Source: Aquipseudomonas alcaligenes MRY13-0052 | Lineage (GTDB): Bacteria > Pseudomonadota > Gammaproteobacteria > Pseudomonadales > Pseudomonadaceae | Assembly (NCBI GenBank): GCA_000474255.1 | Contig: BATO01000032.1 | Coordinates: 1-61,231, forward strand | DNA: 61,231 nucleotides | Reading direction: 5' to 3' | Shown: positions 38,627 through 48,185 of the stretch, in pieces | How the letters are laid out: each line of letters begins with the position of its first letter | Position numbering within the stretch: position 1 is the first letter of the stretch | Notes under the pieces: generated by a model | Seen by the model: only the letters and a program-made list of their open reading frames with translations | What the model was told of the DNA's origin: nothing | Database searches by the model: none | Position numbers and translations under genes: made by a program

Positions 38627-40360
38627 TCATTCGTACATCCCATCCAGCAGCAACGCGAAGTTGCGCTCCACCACCAGGCGCTTGAGCTTCTGCGTTGGCG
38701 TCAGTTCGTCCTGCTCCTGGCTGAGCAGGCGCGGCAGCAGGGCCCAGGCCTTGATCCGCTCCACCTGGGACAGCTCTGCGTTGATGCTGTCGATGTGCCC
38801 CTGCAGCTCCGCCAGCAGCGCCGGTGCCTGCAGCCAGGCGTCGGCATCGCCCGCCAGGCCCTGGCGTTTCGCCCAGATGGCCAGGCTTTGCGGCTCCAGG
38901 GCGAGCAGGGCGCTGAGGTGCTTGCGCCTGTCCCCGTGCACCAGCGCCTGTTCCACCAGCGGGTGTTGCTTGAGGCGCGTCTCGATGGGCGTCGGGGCGA
39001 TGTTCTTGCCGCCTGCAGTGATGATCAGTTCCTTCTTGCGACCGGTCAGCCAGAGGTAGCCGGTGGCGTCGATCCGCCCCAGGTCGCCGCTGCGCAGCCA
39101 GCCATCGAGGGTGAAGGTTTCGGCGGTCTTCTCCGGTTGCTGGAAGTAGCCCTGGAACACATGGGGGCCGCGCACCAGCACCTCGCCGTCGTCGGCGATG
39201 CGCACTTCCACGCCGGGCAAGGGCCGGCCCACCGAGCCGGCCTTGCTCGGGCCGCCTTCGTTGCTGGTGAGAAAGGCGGTGGACTCGGACATGCCCCAGC
39301 CTTCGTACAGGGGCAGGCCGAGGGCGGCGAAGAAGTTCACCAGCTCGGCGTCCAGCGGCGCGCCACCGCTGACCAGGGCGCGGATGCGCGAGCCGAACAG
39401 GCGCTGGCGCAGGCCGTTGAGCACCAGGCGCCGGGCCAGTTGCAGGCGCAGCCCGCCGCGCTGGCGAATACCGGTGCGCAGGGCCCAGTCGAGGACGCGG
39501 CGCTTGCCGGGCGCCAGGGTCTGACGCTGGGCCATGACGGCGGCGTGGAGCTTTTCGAAGAGCCTGGGCACGCTGCCGAAGAAGTCCGGCTGCACCTCGG
39601 CGATGGTCCGGGGCACATCATTGATATCCGGCACGTAGGCGGCCTGGGCGCCACACCAGAGGCGCTGGTAGTGGCCGATCACCCGTTCGCCGACATGGGC
39701 CATGGGCAGGAAGGCGAGCCCGGTGTAGCGCGGGGGCGGCAGTTGGTAGGCACTGATGGCAGCCAGCAGGTTGCCGTGGCTGAGCATGGCGGCCTTGGGC
39801 TCGCCGGTGGTGCCGGAGGTGAACACCAGGTTGGCCAGGGCCTGGCGGTCGAGGGCTTGCCAGCGTTGGCGGACCTGCTCGGCGCTCACCCCGTCGCCCT
39901 CGGCGATGAAGGCGTCCAGGCCCGTCGCGGCGCCGTCCTCCCCGCTGTCGATGGCCACCACGCGCAAGCCCGGCAGCGAGACGCCGCGGGCCTGTTCCAG
40001 GCGCTCGACGAACAGCAGGCGGCAATCCGCACGCTGCAGTTGCTGGGCCGCCTGCGCCAGGGTGAGGCTCGGGTAGAGGCCAACGCTGACGGCGCCGGCC
40101 ATGAGCACGGCGAAGTCCAGCAGGCTCCATTCGAGGCGGGTGCGGCACCAGATCGCCACGCGGTCACCGGGCTCGACGCCGGCGGCGACCAGGGCCCTGG
40201 CCAGGGCCTCGCTGCGGCGTGCCACTTCGCCCCAGTCGAGGCTGCGCCAGGCGTCGTTTGCCCGCACCTGGGCGGCGGGCCAGTCGGGCGTCTGCCGGGC
40301 GCGCCAGGCGAGCAGGGCGGGGATGCTGGGAAGCTCGGCCGGCGGTTGTTGCGTCGTCAT
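38627..40360 (-). CDS. AMP-dependent acyl-CoA synthetase/ligase (long-chain fatty-acid type)
   Basis: 577 residues. ANL superfamily: P-loop FTSGTTGEPKAAMLSHGN, YEGWGMSE(S), SGDLGRID, and the C-terminal catalytic Lys region (GRKKELIITAGGKNIAPTPIE). It resembles long-chain AMP-binding proteins. Activates a carboxylic acid to a CoA thioester; paired with the crotonase gene 33 bp upstream, so probably a catabolic CoA pathway. Confidence 0.9.
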   Translation of the reverse strand: MTTQQPPAELPSIPALLAWRARQTPDWPAAQVRANDAWRSLDWGEVARRSEALARALVAAGVEPGDRVAIWCRTRLEWSLLDFAVLMAGAVSVGLYPSLTLAQAAQQLQRADCRLLFVERLEQARGVSLPGLRVVAIDSGEDGAATGLDAFIAEGDGVSAEQVRQRWQALDRQALANLVFTSGTTGEPKAAMLSHGNLLAAISAYQLPPPRYTGLAFLPMAHVGERVIGHYQRLWCGAQAAYVPDINDVPRTIAEVQPDFFGSVPRLFEKLHAAVMAQRQTLAPGKRRVLDWALRTGIRQRGGLRLQLARRLVLNGLRQRLFGSRIRALVSGGAPLDAELVNFFAALGLPLYEGWGMSESTAFLTSNEGGPSKAGSVGRPLPGVEVRIADDGEVLVRGPHVFQGYFQQPEKTAETFTLDGWLRSGDLGRIDATGYLWLTGRKKELIITAGGKNIAPTPIETRLKQHPLVEQALVHGDRRKHLSALLALEPQSLAIWAKRQGLAGDADAWLQAPALLAELQGHIDSINAELSQVERIKAWALLPRLLSQEQDELTPTQKLKRLVVERNFALLLDGMYE

Positions 40361-40393
40361 CGAACACCTCCTGTACTCGTGGGACGGCGGGGC

Positions 40394-41227
40394 TCAGGGA
40401 ATGGGCTGGCCCGAATCGCGCTCCTTCACCGCCTGGGCGAACCCGACTTCCTCGCAACGTGCCTTGAAGCGCACGCCTTCCGGGCTATGGCGGGTGATGC
40501 CGTCGAACAGTGTGGCGAACATTTGCGTGGTTTCCAGGCCCATGTTGTGGAAGGCCTGGTTGATCATCAGCTTCTGCATCATCAGCTGGTTCCTGGGGAT
40601 GCCCTGCATGCGCGCGGTGAGCGCTTCCACCGCTGCGTCCAGCTCGGCCAGGGGCACGCTCTGGTAGACCAGGCCCAGGCGCTGGGCCTCGCGGCCGTCG
40701 ATGAGGTCGCCGGTGAGGAGCATGCGCTTGGCCTTCTCCGGGCCCAGGCGGTAGACCCACATGGCGGTGGTCGGGCAGCCCCAGACCCGCGCCGGCGGAT
40801 AGCCGATCACCGCTTCGTCGGCCATCAGGATCAGGTCGCAGCACAGGGCGATGTCGCTGCCGCCGGCCACCGCCGGGCCGTGCACCTTGGCGATCACCGG
40901 CTTGTAGCTGCGGAACAGGCTCATGAAGTGCTCGGTGTTCTTCTTCATCAGCGCGTAGTCGACCATCGGGTCCCAGGGCATTTCCTGGCTGCCGTAGATG
41001 CCGCGCGGGTTCTCGGCGAAGAACTTGAGGTCGTAGCCGCTGCAGAAACCACGGCCGGCACCGGTGAGGACGATGACGTGCACCGCGTCGTCGGCATTGG
41101 CGCGCAGCACGGCGGCTTCGAGGTCGGCGGGGAGACGGTCGTCGATGGCGTTGAGCCGCTCGGGGCGGTTGAGGGTGAGGGTGGCGATGCGGCCGTCGAC
41201 CGCGTAGTGGACGGTGGAATCGGTCAT
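40394..41227 (-). CDS. Crotonase/enoyl-CoA hydratase family protein
   Basis: 277 residues. Crotonase fold: LNRPERLNAID, oxyanion-hole segments GRGFCSGYDLKFF and GPAVAGGSDIALCCDL. The two catalytic Glu of classical hydratases are not both present: Asp replaces the first (GGSDIA) and the second position lies in YPPARVWGCPTTAMW, without Glu. The reaction may therefore differ from hydration. GGAG lies seven bases before the ATG. Confidence 0.87.
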   Translation of the reverse strand: MTDSTVHYAVDGRIATLTLNRPERLNAIDDRLPADLEAAVLRANADDAVHVIVLTGAGRGFCSGYDLKFFAENPRGIYGSQEMPWDPMVDYALMKKNTEHFMSLFRSYKPVIAKVHGPAVAGGSDIALCCDLILMADEAVIGYPPARVWGCPTTAMWVYRLGPEKAKRMLLTGDLIDGREAQRLGLVYQSVPLAELDAAVEALTARMQGIPRNQLMMQKLMINQAFHNMGLETTQMFATLFDGITRHSPEGVRFKARCEEVGFAQAVKERDSGQPIP

Positions 41228-41327
41228 GGAAGCGCTCCGTGGTTTTTATTGGATCGGGGCTTGGCGTGTGGGGAGAAATAAGTAAACTGAATTCACTTTT
41301 CCTGTCCAGCGCTTTATCGAGAGCCCC
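41228..41327. promoter_or_regulatory. Divergent promoter between crotonase and TetR genes
   Basis: A short AT-rich block contains the palindrome TGAATTCA (41288-41295) inside AAACTGAATTCACTTTT, a plausible operator for the adjacent TetR protein that would control both directions. Confidence 0.4.
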
Positions 41328-41930
41328 GTGACCGATCTTTCCCCCAAGGCCCAGAGAACCCGTGCCAGCCTGCTGGATGCCGCCCGCGACGAATTGCTGG
41401 AGCTCGGCGGCGGCCTGGAAGTGGGGCGGGTGGCGGAGCGGGCCGGCGTCTCGGTGGGGCTGATCTACCGCTACTTCGCCTCCCGCGCCGGGCTGCTGGC
41501 CGCGGTGGCCGAGGACTTCCACGACCGCTACCAGGCCGAGGTGATGGTCGCCGACCCGCTGCCCGGTGCCGAGGACTGGTGCAGCCGCGAGGAGCAGCGG
41601 GTGCGCCGCGCGGTGCAGTTCGTCTATGCCGAGCCCCTGGCACCGCTGCTGTTGGTGAGCCTGGCGCGGGAGCCGGAGGTGGCGGCGCTGGAAGCCCGGC
41701 GCATCACCGAGAACGTACGCCAGGGTGCTGACAACATCCGCCGGGGCCAGGTTGCCGGGCAGTTGAACGCCAGCCTCGACCCGGAGCTGGTCTCGGCGAT
41801 GATCCTCGGTGGCATGCACCAGGCCCTGCTCGAAGCCCTCGGCCGTTCGCCGCGCCCGCCGGCCGATCAGCTGTCGCGGCAGCTCTGGCATTTCATCCGG
41901 GGTGCCCTGGCGCCACTCCAGCCGACATGA
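41328..41930 (+). CDS. TetR-family regulator
   Basis: 200 residues from GTG. HTH: SLLDAARDELLELGGG, ERAGVSVGLIYRYFASRAGLL. It stands between the ligase-crotonase pair and the Rieske gene, so it probably controls this metabolic unit in response to an acyl-CoA or aromatic ligand (inference). Confidence 0.85.
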   Translation: MTDLSPKAQRTRASLLDAARDELLELGGGLEVGRVAERAGVSVGLIYRYFASRAGLLAAVAEDFHDRYQAEVMVADPLPGAEDWCSREEQRVRRAVQFVYAEPLAPLLLVSLAREPEVAALEARRITENVRQGADNIRRGQVAGQLNASLDPELVSAMILGGMHQALLEALGRSPRPPADQLSRQLWHFIRGALAPLQPT

Positions 41931-41954
41931 CCCCAACAACAAGAAGAGGCAGGC

Positions 41955-43130
41955 ATGCAGCACGCGACACAGGTGGAACTGCTGAAGAAGACGCTGGCGC
42001 TGGCCGAGCGAGGACAATCCGACTGTCTGGAGGCGCCTTCATCGCTGGCGGTGGACAGCTACCTCGACGAGGCGCGTTACCGGCGTGAGCGGGACGAGGT
42101 ATTGCGCCGCGAGCCGCTGCTGGTGGCGCGCTCCAGCGAGGTGACGGCGGGGCGCTTCATCACCCGGGACCTGCTGGCGCCATTGCTGCTGGTGCGTGAC
42201 GAGGCGGGGCGGTTGCGCGGCTTCCTCAACGTCTGCAAGCACCGTGGCACCCAGTTGGTGGCGGAGGCGGAAGGTGCCAACCGGGTGTTCGTCTGCCCCT
42301 ACCACGCCTGGGCCTACAACCCCGATGGGCAGCTGCGCGGCATTCCCCACGGCTACGGTTTCGAGGGCGTCGACCGCGGTTGCCTGAACCTCACCGAGGT
42401 GCCGGTGGCCGAGTGTTTCGGCGCAATCTGGGCGCGCCACTCGCCCGGCCCCGCACTGGACATGCCGGCGTTCTTCGGCCCCGAGCTGATGGCTGATTTC
42501 AACAGCTTCGCCCTGGAGGGGCAGGTGCTTTTCGACCCGCGCGACATCCTCCGGCCGGTGAACTGGAAGCTGACCATCGACACCTTCCTGGAGAACTACC
42601 ACGTGGCCAAGGCGCACCAGGCCACCATCGACCCCCTGTTCTGGCCCAACCTGGGGCTGTTCGAGCGCTTCGGCCGGCACATCCGCAACTACTACGTGAA
42701 GCGCAACCTGCGCGAGGTGCTGGCGCAGCCGGAATCCGAGTGGGACCTGCGGCGCCACGGCAACCTGCTGTACTTCATCTGGCCCAACACCCTGGTGCTG
42801 GTGGAGCCGGACCACATCGACTTCTCCAGCGTCTTCCCCGACGGCCCGCTGGCCACCCGCGTGCTGGGCTACAACCTGCTGCTGGAGGAACCGGCGACGG
42901 ACAAGGCCCGGCGCTACTTCGAGAAGAACAACGAGATCCTTTATTCCGCCCTGGAGGAGGACTTCGCCATGGCCGCACGGGTGCAGGACGGCATCCGCGC
43001 CGGCGCTAGCGACCGCCTCTGGCATGGGCGCTACGAGCAGGCGCTGCGCTGGTTCCACCAGGGGCTGGATGAGGCGCTGGGGGATTCCCGCGTCGAGGTG
43101 GTGGGCGGTGCGGTTTCGCCGGGGACGTAG
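41955..43130 (+). CDS. Rieske non-heme iron oxygenase, alpha subunit
   Basis: 391 residues. Rieske centre C94-x-H96 ... C114-x2-H117 (CKHRGTQ, CPYHAW). Catalytic iron site with H216 and H221 (ENYHVAKAH) and a C-terminal carboxylate (EEDFAMAARVQDG). No beta subunit or reductase gene adjacent, so it needs a reductase from elsewhere. Family members act on aromatics or on quaternary amines; the substrate is not evident. AAGAGGCAGG precedes the ATG; 24 bp after the TetR gene, so likely co-transcribed. Confidence 0.9.
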   Translation: MQHATQVELLKKTLALAERGQSDCLEAPSSLAVDSYLDEARYRRERDEVLRREPLLVARSSEVTAGRFITRDLLAPLLLVRDEAGRLRGFLNVCKHRGTQLVAEAEGANRVFVCPYHAWAYNPDGQLRGIPHGYGFEGVDRGCLNLTEVPVAECFGAIWARHSPGPALDMPAFFGPELMADFNSFALEGQVLFDPRDILRPVNWKLTIDTFLENYHVAKAHQATIDPLFWPNLGLFERFGRHIRNYYVKRNLREVLAQPESEWDLRRHGNLLYFIWPNTLVLVEPDHIDFSSVFPDGPLATRVLGYNLLLEEPATDKARRYFEKNNEILYSALEEDFAMAARVQDGIRAGASDRLWHGRYEQALRWFHQGLDEALGDSRVEVVGGAVSPGT

Positions 43131-43299
43131 GTTGGGCCAATCCATCGCCCATGGGGCCACCCAGATGCGATGCCGGGTGCGGGCTCTTTTCGCGAATGAA
43201 TTCCCACGGGGCAACTCCCATAAGGCATTTGCAGGTTGGGTTGAACCCGGGCACGTTGGGCCTCGCTGCGCTCGGCGCCAACCTACGGTGCTTGAACAG
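43131..43299. repeat. Intergenic repeats incl. family C copy 2 (43255-43286)
   Basis: Contains the family C unit matching 38474-38505 over 32 bp and a GCGAATGAATTCCCAC unit (43192-43207) related to those at 17617 and 60641. No gene. Confidence 0.7.
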
Positions 43300-43327
43300 A
43301 AAAGCCCGGCGCTTGGCCGGGCTTTTT
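43300..43327. terminator. Bidirectional terminator between Rieske and DUF4197 genes
   Basis: AAAAGCCCGGC-GCTTG-GCCGGGCTTTTT; it serves the convergent gene ends. Confidence 0.92.
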
Positions 43328-43343
43328 CGTTTCGGGCTGAGGC

Positions 43344-44021
43344 TCAGAGTACGCCGAAGACCTTTTTCGCCAGGCCGGTGGCCGCGGCGGCTGGGTTCTT
43401 GCGGATGCTGGCTTCCTGGTCGGCGATCATCTTGAACAGGCCGTCGAGGGCTTCTTCGGTCACGTAGCTTTCGATGTTGGCGCTCTTGGCGTCGACCACA
43501 CCGAAGCTCGCGGCCTGGCCGGCGAAGCTGTTGTACTGCTTGGCCAGGCCGACCTGGTCGGTGGCTTTCTTGACGATGGGCAGGAACTTGGCGCGCAGCT
43601 GTTCGCGGCTGGTCTTGTTCAGGTACTGGGTGGCGGAATCCTCGGGGCCGGAGAGGATGCCCTTGGCGTCCTGCACGGTCATCTTCTTCACCGCGTCCAC
43701 CAGCAGCGCCTGGGCTTCCGGCACGGCGGCTTCGGCGGCCTTGTTCATGCTGGCTTCCAGCTGGTCGACCTGGGCACCCATGCCCATCATCTTCATGGTC
43801 TTGGCGGCCTTGCCGAGTTTGCCCGGCAGCTCGATGCGCACTTCGGGGTTTTCGCTGAAGCCGCCCGGCTTGCCGAGTTGCTGCACGGCGACCTTGGCGC
43901 CCTGGGTGAGCGCGTCCTTGAGGCCGCCGCTGGCGTCCTGCTGGCTGAGGTCGCTGAGGGAGAGGGCGAAGGCGCTGGCGGAGAGGGCGAGGCCGGCGAC
44001 CAGGGTGGTGAGTCGGAACAT
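43344..44021 (-). CDS. DUF4197 family periplasmic protein
   Basis: 225 residues from the ATG at 44021 (AAGGA seven bases upstream; the frame extends to 44066 over the previous gene's end). Signal peptide (TLVAGLALSASAFA). The mature protein is mostly helical with GLKDALTQGAK and SREQLRAKFLPIVKKAT, typical of the family. Function unknown. Confidence 0.85.
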   Translation of the reverse strand: MFRLTTLVAGLALSASAFALSLSDLSQQDASGGLKDALTQGAKVAVQQLGKPGGFSENPEVRIELPGKLGKAAKTMKMMGMGAQVDQLEASMNKAAEAAVPEAQALLVDAVKKMTVQDAKGILSGPEDSATQYLNKTSREQLRAKFLPIVKKATDQVGLAKQYNSFAGQAASFGVVDAKSANIESYVTEEALDGLFKMIADQEASIRKNPAAAATGLAKKVFGVL

Positions 44022-44052
44022 GGCGGCATCCTTGTGGCGGAAAGGCGGGTTG

Positions 44053-44451
44053 TCAGGGAACGGCATCGACCTTGATGCGCAGGGGCTGCGGGTCGCTGCC
44101 GTCGAGTTTAACCGAGTGGCGCTCGGTGCTGATGAACAGCAGCTTGCCGTCGCGCTCGATGCGCGCGCTCACCGCATAGTCATGGCCGGGCTGCAGGTTG
44201 GCCGGGTCGTAGCTGAGCTGGAAGGGCAGGGGCACCTGGCCTTCGACCCGGCCCTGCTGGTAGGCGAGCTCGCGGGCGGGGGCATCGGCCAGCGAGACGT
44301 CCTGCAGCGAGACGCGCAGCGTGGCATCCGGCGGCAAGGCGCTGCGTTGCAGGTAGAAGACCTCGCCATTGAGATGGGCCTGGGTCGGGGACTGGACGGT
44401 GGTGCAGGCGACGAGCAGGGCGCTGGCGAGCAGCAGGCTGGGCGATTTCAT
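44053..44451 (-). CDS. YbaY-family lipoprotein
   Basis: 132 residues from the ATG at 44451. Lipobox LVAC (Cys near residue 16). YbaY/META-like beta domain: GEVFYLQRSALPPDATLRVSLQDVSLAD and PFQLSYDP. 31 bp before the DUF4197 start, likely one transcript. Confidence 0.82.
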   Translation of the reverse strand: MKSPSLLLASALLVACTTVQSPTQAHLNGEVFYLQRSALPPDATLRVSLQDVSLADAPARELAYQQGRVEGQVPLPFQLSYDPANLQPGHDYAVSARIERDGKLLFISTERHSVKLDGSDPQPLRIKVDAVP

Positions 44452-44535
44452 GGGGGTCTCGTGGTCCGTTGGCGGCGATAGACACACTATAGAAGTGAGG
44501 GCGCGGGGGTACAGCACCCGTGCGCCCGGATCGGA

Positions 44536-45036
44536 TCATCGACCGTCGGCGTCGGCCTTCGAGACCGGCGCACGCTCCTGCAACACGCGGCTGAGTTCCT
44601 GCAGGCGCCGCTGGGCGCTGACCAGATGTTCCAGTCGCAGCGCCATGCTCCGGCCGCGCTGGCGCTGCGCCGCCTCGCGCTCGGCCAGGCTGGATTCCCG
44701 GCGCTCCAGTTCCGCTTCGCGCCTGGCCAGTTCGCGGGCCTGCTGCTGGAGTCGCTCCATGCGCTCGGCGAGGTCCCTTTCCAGGCGCTGCAGATGCGCC
44801 GCGCGACCGGATGTCGCGGGTGGCGCTGCCTTGCCTGGCGCCGCGGCGATATTCCAGGTGCCGTGCTCCTGCTCGCGGTGGGCCTTGCTGGCGACGGCCA
44901 TGAGCCGCTCCAGCGCGTCGCGGTCGAGCAGCACCGTGCGGTGCTCTTCCACGCGGCTCGGTTTCATGGGCTGGATCAGCGGCAGCGCCTTGAGGTTCAG
45001 CAGGTGGAATTGCAGCGCATGCTGGCGGGGGCTCAT
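44536..45036 (-). CDS. Coiled-coil hypothetical protein
   Basis: 166 residues. The N-terminal part is globular; residues ~75-160 are a charged Leu/Glu/Arg coiled coil. No family recognised. Start overlaps the previous stop (ATGA). Confidence 0.7.
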   Translation of the reverse strand: MSPRQHALQFHLLNLKALPLIQPMKPSRVEEHRTVLLDRDALERLMAVASKAHREQEHGTWNIAAAPGKAAPPATSGRAAHLQRLERDLAERMERLQQQARELARREAELERRESSLAEREAAQRQRGRSMALRLEHLVSAQRRLQELSRVLQERAPVSKADADGR

Positions 45037-45305
45037 GAGCAGCGCTCCCGGGTCAGCTCCTTGAGCACCCGTTTCACCTGGCTCCAGTGGTGGTCCTCGA
45101 TGGCGTTCAGGCTGTAGCCCTCGGGATTGAGGGTGAGCTCGGCGATGTAGGCCTTGCAGCGTCGGCCGGGTTGGGGCTCGTCGAGGGTATAGAGAAGGAA
45201 GTCGCGCTCCAGGGCGGCGATTCCGAAACAGCAGAGGATGGCGGCATTGAGCGTCTGGCCCTCGGCGTTCTGGATGGGGATTGATCTGAGCAGCATGGTC
45301 GGCAT
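45033..45305 (-). CDS. Small conserved hypothetical protein
   Basis: 90 residues from the ATG at 45305 (GAGGA is rather close); the ATG at 45296 has a better spaced site. Contains SIPIQNAEGQTLNAAILCCFG and ends KELTRERCS. No family recognised. Operon with the coiled-coil gene. Confidence 0.65.
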   Translation of the reverse strand: MPTMLLRSIPIQNAEGQTLNAAILCCFGIAALERDFLLYTLDEPQPGRRCKAYIAELTLNPEGYSLNAIEDHHWSQVKRVLKELTRERCS

Positions 45306-45428
45306 CGTCCTCGTTGAAGGAGTCCTGCTGGGCGCAGGCCGGCCATGGTACTGAGCGGGCACGAGCAGGCCGCTCGGCACGCTCCCCAGCGGCTTGTAGG
45401 CGAGTTCCCTAAATGTTCGGAGGAGGAG

Positions 45429-45452
45429 GGCCGGCCCCGGGCGGGGCCGGCC
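45429..45452. repeat. GC hairpin downstream of plsB
   Basis: GGCCGGCCCC-GGGC-GGGGCCGGCC, a perfect 10-bp stem 6 bp beyond the plsB stop. No T-run follows on the minus strand, so it may stabilise the 3' end or act with Rho. Confidence 0.6.
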
Positions 45453-45458
45453 GGGGGG

Positions 45459-47957
45459 TCAGGGCGCGTCGACCGGCGCTTCGGTCTCGGCTTCGCCCTG
45501 GCGTTCCAGGGCGACCTGGCGGATCGACAGGCGGATCTCGGCCGGCAGCACGCGCTTGGCCGCGCCTTCGGCGAGGTCACCCAGGGCTGGGTGGTAGCTG
45601 AGCTTGCCGGCTTCGTCCTGGCGCAGCACGCGCTGGTCGAGGAGGGTCTGGATGAAGTGGCGGAACAGGCTCTTGTCGAAGAACTCCGGGGCGTTGAGGC
45701 CGTGGAGGATCGACAGGCGCTGGGCCATCACGGTGCACAGGTCTTCCAGTTCCTCGGCGGCCAACTGGTTCTGCCCGGCGTTGAGCAGCAGGGCGATGGC
45801 CATGTAGAAGCGTTGCAGGGTCTGGGCGATGGAGCGCGAGAGCAGCGTCAGCAGCACGAACTGGCGCGAGCTCGGCGCCGGGCGCACATAGGTTTCGTTC
45901 TCGAACTTCAGCAGCCCCTGTTCGACGAAGGCCTCCAGCCACTGGTCGACCACGGCATCCAGCTCGTCCAGGTTCCAGCGGATGAACAGTTCGGCCTGCA
46001 GGTAGGGGTAGAGCGCGCGGGTGTAGCGCAGGATCTGCTCGCGGCTCATGCGCCCGCTGCTCTGGAAGAAGCTGGCGAGCAGCGCCGGCAGGGCGAAGAT
46101 GTGCAGCACGTTGTTGCGGTAGTAGGTCATCAGGACGGCGTTCTGCTCGTCCAGGTAGAGGATCTTGCCCAGGGCGTCCTTCTGCTCGGCCAGCAGGTTC
46201 ATGCTCTGCACGTACTGGATCAGCGCCTGGCCATCGCCTTCCGGCAGGGTGGCGTGGGGCGAGTAGGGCACGGCGCGCAGCAGGGCCAGGTAGAGGTCGA
46301 GCACGCGGGTCAGGGCGCGTTCGTCCAGGGCCAGGCGGCTGGTGGACAGCAGCGCCAGGGCCACCAGGTTGACCGGGTTGATCGCCGCCGCGTCGTTGAG
46401 GTGGCGGGCGACGCGGGTGGCCAGCTTGTTGGTGGTGTCGCTGAGCCATTCCGGGCGGTACTGCGGGCCCAGTTCCTGGTCGCGCCAGGTCGGCTGTTCC
46501 TGGTCGAGGAATTCGGCGAGCTTGATCGGCTCGCCGAAGTTCACCGCGACGCTGCCGAAGCGTAGCTTGAGGGCGCCGATGACTTTGAAGATGTCGAAGA
46601 TGGATTCTTTCTTCTTGCTCGCGCCACGCAGCTCGCCCAGGTAGGTGCGGCCTTCCAGCACGCGCTCGTAGCCGATGTAGACCGGCACGAAGACGATGGG
46701 CAGGCGCGAGGAGCGCAGGAAGCTGCGCAGGGTGATGGCGAGCATGCCGGTTTTCGGGTGGAGCATGCGGCCGGTGCGCGAACGTCCGCCCTCGACGAAG
46801 TACTCCACCGGGAAGCCACGGCTGAACAGGGTGTGCAGGTATTCGTTGAACACCGCGGTGTAGAGCGGGTTGCCCTTGAAGGTACGGCGCATGAAGAAGG
46901 CGCCGCCGCGACGCAGCAGGCCACCGATCACCGGCATATTGAGGTTGATGCCGGCCGCGATGTGCGGTGGGGTCAGGCCGTTGCGGAACAGCAGGTAGGA
47001 GAGCAGCAGGTAGTCGATGTGGCTGCGGTGGCAGGGCACGTAGATGACTTCGTGGCCCTGGGCGATCTCCTGCACCCCTTCGATGTGGTTGACCTTGATG
47101 CCTTCATAGAGCTTGTTCCAGAACCAGCTCAGCACCACTTCGAGGAAGCGGATGGCGGTGTAGGCGAAGTCGGAGGCGATCTCGTTGCCGTACTTCAGCG
47201 CCTGGGCCTCGGCCTTGGCCGGGCTGATCTTCTCGCGCTCGGCTTCCTCGGCTATCACCTGGCGCACCTGGGGCGCGTGCACCAGGCCCTTGACCAGGTT
47301 GCGGCGGTGGGAGAGGTCGGGGCCGATGACGGCGGTCTTCTGGTTGCGGAAGTGCACCCGCAGGATGCGCTGCACCATGCGCTGGGTGCGCTCGGGGCCC
47401 TTGCCCTGGGCGATCAGCTCGCGCAGGTGGATGGGGGCGGAGAACTGCACGCGGGTCTTGCGCCCGAGGATGAGGATGCTGACCAGCTTGCGCAGGCGCC
47501 CGGTGACAGCCCAGCTGTCGGCGAACAGCAGCTTCCAGGGGCTGGTCTCGCGGTCCGGGGACTGGCCCCAGAACACCGTGACCGGAATGATCTGCGCGTC
47601 ATCCACGGCGTGCTGCTGGATGGCGTCGAGCACCCGCACCAGGGTCGGCGAGGTGCCGCGCTTGTCCTGGCCGCCGAACCAGCCGGGTTCGGGGGTCAGG
47701 TAGAAGAAGGCGGCGGGCTCGAGGGTGTCGCCCACCGCCACCGGCAGCACCGGGCGGGGCAGGCCGGCCTTGGTGCACTCCCGGTCCACCACCGCCAGGT
47801 CGCTGGCCGAAGGTTGCTGGAGCACATAGAGCACCGGCTTGCTGCGGTCGAGCTTGAGGGTGAAGGCGGACTGGTTGATGGTTTCCGAGCGCACCCAGAG
47901 ATAAAGGAGGCGGCGCAGGGTACCGAAGGCCAGGCGGCGGAAGGGCGAGCGGGTCAT
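45459..47957 (-). CDS. plsB: Glycerol-3-phosphate 1-O-acyltransferase
   Basis: 832 residues from the ATG at 47957 ([10 protein letters not shown]), as in P. aeruginosa PlsB from memory; the open frame continues to 48026. Acyltransferase block [13 protein letters not shown] (HX4D), block [17 protein letters not shown], block [12 protein letters not shown]. First step of phospholipid synthesis at the inner membrane, acylating sn-1 of glycerol-3-phosphate. Confidence 0.96.
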   Translation of the reverse strand: MTRSPFRRLAFGTLRRLLYLWVRSETINQSAFTLKLDRSKPVLYVLQQPSASDLAVVDRECTKAGLPRPVLPVAVGDTLEPAAFFYLTPEPGWFGGQDKRGTSPTLVRVLDAIQQHAVDDAQIIPVTVFWGQSPDRETSPWKLLFADSWAVTGRLRKLVSILILGRKTRVQFSAPIHLRELIAQGKGPERTQRMVQRILRVHFRNQKTAVIGPDLSHRRNLVKGLVHAPQVRQVIAEEAEREKISPAKAEAQALKYGNEIASDFAYTAIRFLEVVLSWFWNKLYEGIKVNHIEGVQEIAQGHEVIYVPCHRSHIDYLLLSYLLFRNGLTPPHIAAGINLNMPVIGGLLRRGGAFFMRRTFKGNPLYTAVFNEYLHTLFSRGFPVEYFVEGGRSRTGRMLHPKTGMLAITLRSFLRSSRLPIVFVPVYIGYERVLEGRTYLGELRGASKKKESIFDIFKVIGALKLRFGSVAVNFGEPIKLAEFLDQEQPTWRDQELGPQYRPEWLSDTTNKLATRVARHLNDAAAINPVNLVALALLSTSRLALDERALTRVLDLYLALLRAVPYSPHATLPEGDGQALIQYVQSMNLLAEQKDALGKILYLDEQNAVLMTYYRNNVLHIFALPALLASFFQSSGRMSREQILRYTRALYPYLQAELFIRWNLDELDAVVDQWLEAFVEQGLLKFENETYVRPAPSSRQFVLLTLLSRSIAQTLQRFYMAIALLLNAGQNQLAAEELEDLCTVMAQRLSILHGLNAPEFFDKSLFRHFIQTLLDQRVLRQDEAGKLSYHPALGDLAEGAAKRVLPAEIRLSIRQVALERQGEAETEAPVDAP

Positions 47958-48135
47958 ACGGAGTCTGTAGTCGAACGAGCGAGTGCTCGGGGTGGCTAGT
48001 TTGCCGTATTCGCCATCCAGCCGCAAAAAGCACCTAACGGTCTGAAAACCATGGGGCCATCAGGAAACTTCCGGAATCTTCTGCTGTCTTGCTATGCCGC
48101 CGGGGGACTCCTTATAGTCCGCCGGCGTTTTGCAA

Positions 48136-48167
48136 GGCCCCAGCGGCCAGCATGGCCGGGGGCTTTT
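48136..48167 (+). promoter_or_regulatory. Leader hairpin upstream of the ABC operon
   Basis: GGCCCCAGCGGCC-AGCAT-GGCCGGGGGC followed by TTTT, within the leader of the ABC ATPase gene. Looks like an attenuator-type terminator; function unproven. Confidence 0.4.
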
Positions 48168-48185
48168 CCCTTTGGGGTAGAGGCC

